NCBI GenBank assembly: GCA_945874855.1
Contig: CAMCIP010000019.1
Coordinates: forward strand, 1-17,262
Source of the DNA: Brevundimonas vancanneytii
GTDB lineage: Bacteria > Pseudomonadota > Alphaproteobacteria > Caulobacterales > Caulobacteraceae
Reading direction: 5' to 3'
DNA length: 17,262 nucleotides
Every line of letters begins with the position of its first letter. Positions within the stretch are counted from its first letter, which is position 1. The notes under the pieces are model-generated. The model was given only the letters and a program-made list of their open reading frames with translations, ran no database searches and was not told the origin of the DNA. Shown here one piece after another: positions 13,400 to 17,262 of the stretch. A program made the position numbers and the translations under genes.

Positions 13400-14527
13400 A
13401 TGGTCCAGATCAACGCCGCCATCCTGCGTGCCTCGGGCGCCGCCCGCCCCTATGCCGACAGCCGTCCGCTGGCGATCGAGTCGGTGCACCTGGACCCGCC
13501 CGGCGCCGGCGAGGTGCTGGTGGCGATCAGGGCCGCGGGCCTGTGCCATTCCGACCTCAGCGTCATCGACGGCAACCGTCCCCGCCCCCTGCCCATGGCG
13601 CTGGGGCATGAGGCGGCCGGGGTGGTGGAGGCCCTGGGTCCCGGCGTCGACGATCTGAAGCCCGGCGACCGGGTGGTCATGGTCTTCATGCCCTCATGCG
13701 GCGGGTGCCTGCCCTGCGCCACCGGCCGTCCCGCCCTGTGCGAGCCCGGGGCGGCGGCCAACGGGCGGGGCGAACTTCTGGCCGGTGGACGGCGCCTGCA
13801 TGATGCAGCGGGCGACCTCCACCATCACCTCGGCTGTTCGGCCTTTGCGGACAAGGCTGTGGTCTCGCGCCGGTCGCTGGTGCGCGTGCCTGACGACCTG
13901 CCTTTTGAGCACGCCGCCCTGTTCGGCTGCGCCGTGCTGACCGGCGTCGGCGCCGTGGTCAACACCGCAGGCGTGCGGGCCGGCCAGTCGGTGGCGGTGG
14001 TCGGGCTGGGCGGGGTCGGGCTGGCGGCCGTGCTGGGGGCCCTGGCGGCCGGCGCGGCGCCCGTGGTGGCCGTCGATCTGTCCGGGGACAAGCTGGCCCT
14101 CGCCCGCAGCCTCGGGCCCGTTCTGACGGTCAACGCCGGCGACCCCGATGCGGTCGATCAGGTCCGTGCCCTGACCGGCGGCGGGGCCGAGGTCGTGCTG
14201 GAGATGGCCGGGTCGATCCGGGCGCTGGAGGCAGCCTGGAAGATGACGCGGCGCGGCGGTCTGACCGTCACCGCCGGCCTGCCGCCGCCTGACGCCGCCC
14301 TGGCCGTCAACATCGTGTCCCTGGTCGGTGAGGAGCGCACCCTGAAGGGCAGCTACATCGGCACCTGCGTGCCCAGCCGCGACGTGCCGCGCTATGTCGA
14401 GCTGTTCCGTCAGGGCCGCCTGCCGGTCGATCGCCTGCTGACGAGGACGATCGGCCTGGCCGACATCAACGCCGCCTTCGACGACCTGGCCGACGGGCGG
14501 ACGGTGCGGACCGTGGTGACCTTCTGA
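13400..14527 (+). CDS. Zinc-dependent alcohol dehydrogenase (MDR family)
   Basis: Medium-chain NAD(P)-dependent alcohol or hydroxymethyl-type dehydrogenase of 375 residues. Catalytic zinc ligands are Cys49 (GLCHSD), His70-Glu71 (GHEA) and Cys177 (FGCAVLTG). The structural zinc site is intact with Cys100, Cys103, Cys106 and Cys114. The Rossmann fold shows GLGGVG (202–207), with Asp226 ending the second strand (VVAVD), which favours NAD over NADP. LKGSYIGTCVPSRDVPRYVELF near the C-terminus is typical of the liver-ADH-like class III relatives. Start: ATG at 13400 places VQINAAILRASG at the usual N-terminus; ATG 13385 or TTG 13358 would add 5 or 14 residues and cannot be excluded. The physiological alcohol is unknown. 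Confidence 0.92.
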   Translation: MVQINAAILRASGAARPYADSRPLAIESVHLDPPGAGEVLVAIRAAGLCHSDLSVIDGNRPRPLPMALGHEAAGVVEALGPGVDDLKPGDRVVMVFMPSCGGCLPCATGRPALCEPGAAANGRGELLAGGRRLHDAAGDLHHHLGCSAFADKAVVSRRSLVRVPDDLPFEHAALFGCAVLTGVGAVVNTAGVRAGQSVAVVGLGGVGLAAVLGALAAGAAPVVAVDLSGDKLALARSLGPVLTVNAGDPDAVDQVRALTGGGAEVVLEMAGSIRALEAAWKMTRRGGLTVTAGLPPPDAALAVNIVSLVGEERTLKGSYIGTCVPSRDVPRYVELFRQGRLPVDRLLTRTIGLADINAAFDDLADGRTVRTVVTF

Positions 14528-14567
14528 CCCCCTCCCCTCGCGCGCGGCGAGCGGCTAAAGCCCCCTC

Positions 14568-15614
14568 ATGACCGCGCCCCTGCCCGACGCCGCGCCGACC
14601 AACTGGGTCGACCGCCATGCGCCCGAGGGGTGGAAGCCCTGGCTGAAGCTGGGCCGGTTCGACCGTCCGATCGGCATCTGGCTGCTGCTGCTCCCCGGCT
14701 GGCAGGGGATCACCCTGGCGCTGGCGGCGTGGCGCAAGACGCCTGACCTCTACGACGCCTGGCTGTATCTGGGCTTCCTCATCGGCGCCTGTCTGATGCG
14801 GGCGGCGGGCTGCGCCTTCAACGATGTGGTCGATCGCAAGGTGGACCGTCAGGTGGCGCGCACGGCCGGCCGCCCGGTGGCCTCGGGCCGCATTTCGGTG
14901 AAACAGGCCCTGGCCTTCGTGGTCGGATGCAGCCTGGTCTCGCTGGGGATCCTGCTGACCCTCGGACTCCACGCAATCGTGCTCGGCCTTTGTTCGCTGG
15001 TTCTTGTCGCGGCCTATCCCTTCATGAAGCGCATCACCTGGTGGCCCCAGGCCTGGCTGGGGCTGACCTTCAACTGGGGCGTTCTGATGGGGTTCGCGGC
15101 GGCGATCGGCCCCGCGATGGCGGCGGCCGCCGGAGCGGACATGGGTCTGGCCACCCTTTCCGCGGACCATTCCGGCCCCGTGGATCGCAGCCTGCATGAC
15201 CTGTACGTCGTCATGCCGGGCCCGCAGTTCTACATCACGGCCGTCCTGCTCTACCTCTCCGGCGTCTTCTGGACCCTCGGCTACGACACCATCTACGCCC
15301 TGCAGGACGTGGAGGACGACGCCATGGTCGGGGTGAAATCGTCGGCCCGGCGGCTGGGGGCGAACGTCCGCGGCGGCGTCGGCGCCTTCTACGCCGTGTC
15401 GGTCGTGCTGGCCGGGCTGGCGGGCGCCGCGGCGGGGCTCGGGCCGCTGTTCTGGGTCGGGCTGGCCCTGTTCGCGGCTCATCTGGCGCGTCAGACCGTC
15501 CGGGTGCGGCGCGACGACGGCGTGCGGGCGCTCACCCTGTTCAAGTCCAATCGCGAAGCCGGTCTGATCCTGCTTTCCGCCACAGGTCTGGGCGCGATAG
15601 GGTGGCCCATCTGA
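14568..15614 (+). CDS. ubiA: 4-hydroxybenzoate polyprenyltransferase
   Basis: Inner-membrane enzyme that joins the polyprenyl chain to 4-hydroxybenzoate in ubiquinone biosynthesis. It has 348 residues and about eight to nine hydrophobic helices. The first Asp-rich motif is AFNDVVDRKVDRQVARTAGRP (Asn85, Asp86, Asp89, Asp93). The second is GYDTIYALQDVEDD (Asp240, Asp247, Asp250, Asp251), followed by VGVKSSARRLG. YPFMKRITWWPQAWLGL is the usual signature between them. Compared with the ~290-residue E. coli enzyme it has a longer N-terminus and an extra segment at about 183–220 between helices. No other ubi genes lie in the window. There is a 40-bp gap after the dehydrogenase gene and no clear ribosome site. 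Confidence 0.94.
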   Translation: MTAPLPDAAPTNWVDRHAPEGWKPWLKLGRFDRPIGIWLLLLPGWQGITLALAAWRKTPDLYDAWLYLGFLIGACLMRAAGCAFNDVVDRKVDRQVARTAGRPVASGRISVKQALAFVVGCSLVSLGILLTLGLHAIVLGLCSLVLVAAYPFMKRITWWPQAWLGLTFNWGVLMGFAAAIGPAMAAAAGADMGLATLSADHSGPVDRSLHDLYVVMPGPQFYITAVLLYLSGVFWTLGYDTIYALQDVEDDAMVGVKSSARRLGANVRGGVGAFYAVSVVLAGLAGAAAGLGPLFWVGLALFAAHLARQTVRVRRDDGVRALTLFKSNREAGLILLSATGLGAIGWPI

Positions 15615-15624
15615 GGGAGCTCCC

Positions 15625-16461
15625 ATGACCCGCGCCGTACGACCGATCCTGATCCTGGCCGCCGTCGCCGCCGCCCTGGCCGCCTGCAACCGCGACCGCG
15701 AGCCCGATGAGGCCCCGCCGGCCGCTCCGGCCGAGATCCCGACGGGCGCCACCCCGGCCGACGCCGCCGCGCCCCTGACTTTCTCCGGCAAGACCGCCTT
15801 CGCCTCCGTCTCCCTGACCCTGCCCGAGGCCATCAAGGCCCAGCCGGACCTGCACGCCCGCATCTATGCCCAGGAGGTGGCGGCCTTGCGCGCCTTTGCC
15901 GAGGGGGCCCAGGCCGACCGCACCGAGGCCGGGGGTGCCGAGGGCCTGCCTCCGTTCGAGCAGACCGTCACCGTCGCCCCGGCCCTGGAGACGGGCAAGC
16001 TGCTCAGCCTGCGCCGCACCGCCTTCGACTGGTCGGGCGGGGCCCATCCCAACACGGTCGCCGCCGGCATCCTTTGGGACAAGGCGCTGAAGCGGCAGAT
16101 CGGCCCGGCCGAGCTGTTCGTCCGGGGCGCCGACCTGGCCCCGCTGGACCAGGCCCTGTGCGCCGCCGTCAACGCCGCCAAGCGCGCCCGCGTGCCGGAC
16201 GCCCGGCCGGTCGAGCTGGGCGGCAAGGACTTCGCCTGCCCGCGCGCCGCCGACACCCCCTTCGTGCTGGCCGCCGGCGCGACGCCCGGCCGGGCCGGCG
16301 GCCTGCTGTTCCTGATCGGCCCCTATCAGGTCGGCCCCTATGCCGAGGGCCCCTATGAGGTGGTGGTGCCCCAGGGCGTGTTCCGCGCCCTGCTGGCCCC
16401 CGCCTATGCCGAGGAGTTCGCCGGCAGCCCGGCCAAGCCGGACGTGCCCGCCAAGCTCTGA
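15625..16461 (+). CDS. Lipoprotein with DUF3298 (RsiV-like) domain
   Basis: Predicted envelope lipoprotein of 278 residues. The signal peptide ends in the lipobox LAAC with acylated Cys21, followed by charged NRDRE and a Pro/Ala-rich linker to about residue 50. The globular part carries the DUF3298-type marks: DWSGGAHPN (about 134–142) and, near the C-terminus, GPYAEGPYEVVVPQGVFRALL, then AYAEEF. Related domains occur in RsiV and PdaC-like proteins, but without a transmembrane anti-sigma segment or a sigma gene nearby the role is open. GGGAG (15615–15619) 5 nt before the ATG is one of the best ribosome sites in the window and directly follows the ubiA stop. Its TGA abuts the stop of the convergent hydrolase gene. 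Confidence 0.85.
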   Translation: MTRAVRPILILAAVAAALAACNRDREPDEAPPAAPAEIPTGATPADAAAPLTFSGKTAFASVSLTLPEAIKAQPDLHARIYAQEVAALRAFAEGAQADRTEAGGAEGLPPFEQTVTVAPALETGKLLSLRRTAFDWSGGAHPNTVAAGILWDKALKRQIGPAELFVRGADLAPLDQALCAAVNAAKRARVPDARPVELGGKDFACPRAADTPFVLAAGATPGRAGGLLFLIGPYQVGPYAEGPYEVVVPQGVFRALLAPAYAEEFAGSPAKPDVPAKL

Positions 16462-17262
16462 TCAGTCCGCCAGGAACTGATCCACCACGGCGTCGAACCG
16501 CGCCGGCTGGTCGGCCATGATGAAGTGACGGGCCCCGTCGACGCGGACCAGGGTCAGATCCGGCACGCCGGCCCATTCGCGCGTCCACAGGGCCTCGGCC
16601 ATGGCCGGCGGCGGGCCGCCGTCGGCGTCGGTGGCATAGACGGCCCAGACAGGTGTGCTCATGGCCGCAAGGCCGGGCCGCGCGTCGGTGGTCATGACGT
16701 CGGCGATGGCCGTGCCCAGGGCCCGACGGTCCGAGGCCATGGACCAGTCCACCATGGCCGCGCGCACGCCGGGATCGCGCGCCAGGCCGAGGGCGTTCTG
16801 GCCCTGACCCAGGCGGAAGGCCTCGTCGTCGGCGGCGAGGATGCCGGCGGCGGCCTGATCGGCGAAGGGCCGCGCCGACTCCGCCGTGACCTGCGGCCCG
16901 TACAGGGCGCTGAAGAAGGGCAGGCTGTCCACGCTCATGATCCTGCCGACCAGCTCCGGCCGCGTCTGGGCCAGCAGCAGGGCCGACAGCCCGCCCATGG
17001 AGTGGCCGATGATGGCCGGCCGCTGCAGGCCCGCGCCCTCGACATAGGCAGCCAGGGCGGCGATGGCCGGGGCGAGGAAGGGCCCGTCGCCGTGGCTCCA
17101 GGGCTCGCCGGCAAAGCCCGACAGCTGGACCAGATGCACCCGGTGGGTGGCCGACAGCCGCTGCGCCAGCGGCCGCCAGACCTCGCGGCTGGAGGCATAG
17201 CCGGGGATCAGGATCACGTCCGGCCCGGCGCCGATCACCTCGACCGAGAGGCGATCATTGCG
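16462..17262 (-). CDS. Alpha/beta hydrolase, 5' end cut off by the window
   Basis: Alpha/beta-hydrolase-fold enzyme, probably an esterase or related hydrolase; the substrate is unknown. The frame stays open to the window edge (RNDRLSVEV before the GTG at 17238), so the gene begins outside and 266 residues are visible. DVILIPGYASSREVW near the N-terminus supplies the oxyanion-hole turn. GHSMGG carries the nucleophile Ser, and GARHFIMADQP near the C-terminus carries the catalytic His. The acid is probably an Asp in VYATDAD. Relatives are often exported; a signal peptide could lie in the missing part. The TGA abuts the lipoprotein stop codon, so both transcripts must end in the other gene or right at the junction. 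Confidence 0.88.
   Translation of the reverse strand, partial: RNDRLSVEVIGAGPDVILIPGYASSREVWRPLAQRLSATHRVHLVQLSGFAGEPWSHGDGPFLAPAIAALAAYVEGAGLQRPAIIGHSMGGLSALLLAQTRPELVGRIMSVDSLPFFSALYGPQVTAESARPFADQAAAGILAADDEAFRLGQGQNALGLARDPGVRAAMVDWSMASDRRALGTAIADVMTTDARPGLAAMSTPVWAVYATDADGGPPPAMAEALWTREWAGVPDLTLVRVDGARHFIMADQPARFDAVVDQFLAD

Noticed and set aside
14537..14551. CTCGC/GCGAG hairpin between the dehydrogenase and ubiA genes
   Set aside because: A 5-bp stem without a T-tract in DNA of this composition is expected by chance, and it is too weak to call a terminator.
14466..15863. Minus-strand frame of 465 codons opposite ubiA
   Set aside because: Antisense to a gene with both Asp-rich prenyltransferase motifs; the translation is His/Gln/Arg/Gly-rich with no family features.

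Overview
The window looks like a chromosomal segment of an alphaproteobacterium in the Caulobacterales, probably Brevundimonas or a near relative. The base composition is very GC-rich, with coding frames ending almost always in G or C. Genes are packed with 4-bp start/stop overlaps. The content includes yebC–ruvC–ruvA–ruvB, ubiA, an S46 dipeptidyl-peptidase and what appears to be a crescentin-type coiled-coil gene. GANTC sites, the target of the CcrM methylase of this group, sit in several gene-start regions. The genus is inferred from gene content and style; no rRNA or tRNA gene is present to test it.

Left part (1–5.97 kb). The 3' end of a class I polyphosphate kinase 2 meets a minus-strand operon head-on. 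That operon runs JmjC paralogue 2 (3876→2740), JmjC paralogue 1 (2665→1529), then gluQ (1532→675). It may be a small set acting on the translation apparatus: two 2-oxoglutarate oxygenases resembling ribosomal-protein hydroxylases, plus the tRNA-Asp queuosine glutamylase. Divergent from it is a plus-strand pair, an AlkA-type DNA glycosylase overlapping a TRIC/YadS-type membrane channel. An HNH endonuclease-fold protein follows, behind a 133-bp leader holding three GANTC sites.

Middle (6.0–13.3 kb). This is a minus-strand block. In transcription order it holds a 4HBT acyl-CoA thioesterase, yebC, an interrupted long coiled-coil gene, ruvC-ruvA-ruvB (each junction a 4-bp overlap) and an exported S46 peptidase. 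The coiled-coil gene has the layout and length of crescentin: a short basic head, about 370 residues of rod and roughly 450 codons overall. It carries a single in-frame TAG at codon 64, with an intact reading frame on both sides. This is the most striking feature of the window.

Right part (13.4–17.26 kb). Plus-strand genes encode a zinc-dependent alcohol dehydrogenase, UbiA (ubiquinone biosynthesis) and a DUF3298-type lipoprotein. A minus-strand alpha/beta hydrolase meets the lipoprotein gene stop-to-stop and runs off the window. The dehydrogenase and the thioesterase diverge from a 104-bp region containing a perfect 7-7-7 inverted repeat that could be an operator.

I found no mobile element, CRISPR array, RNA gene or phage module. 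No gap between genes exceeds about 200 bases.
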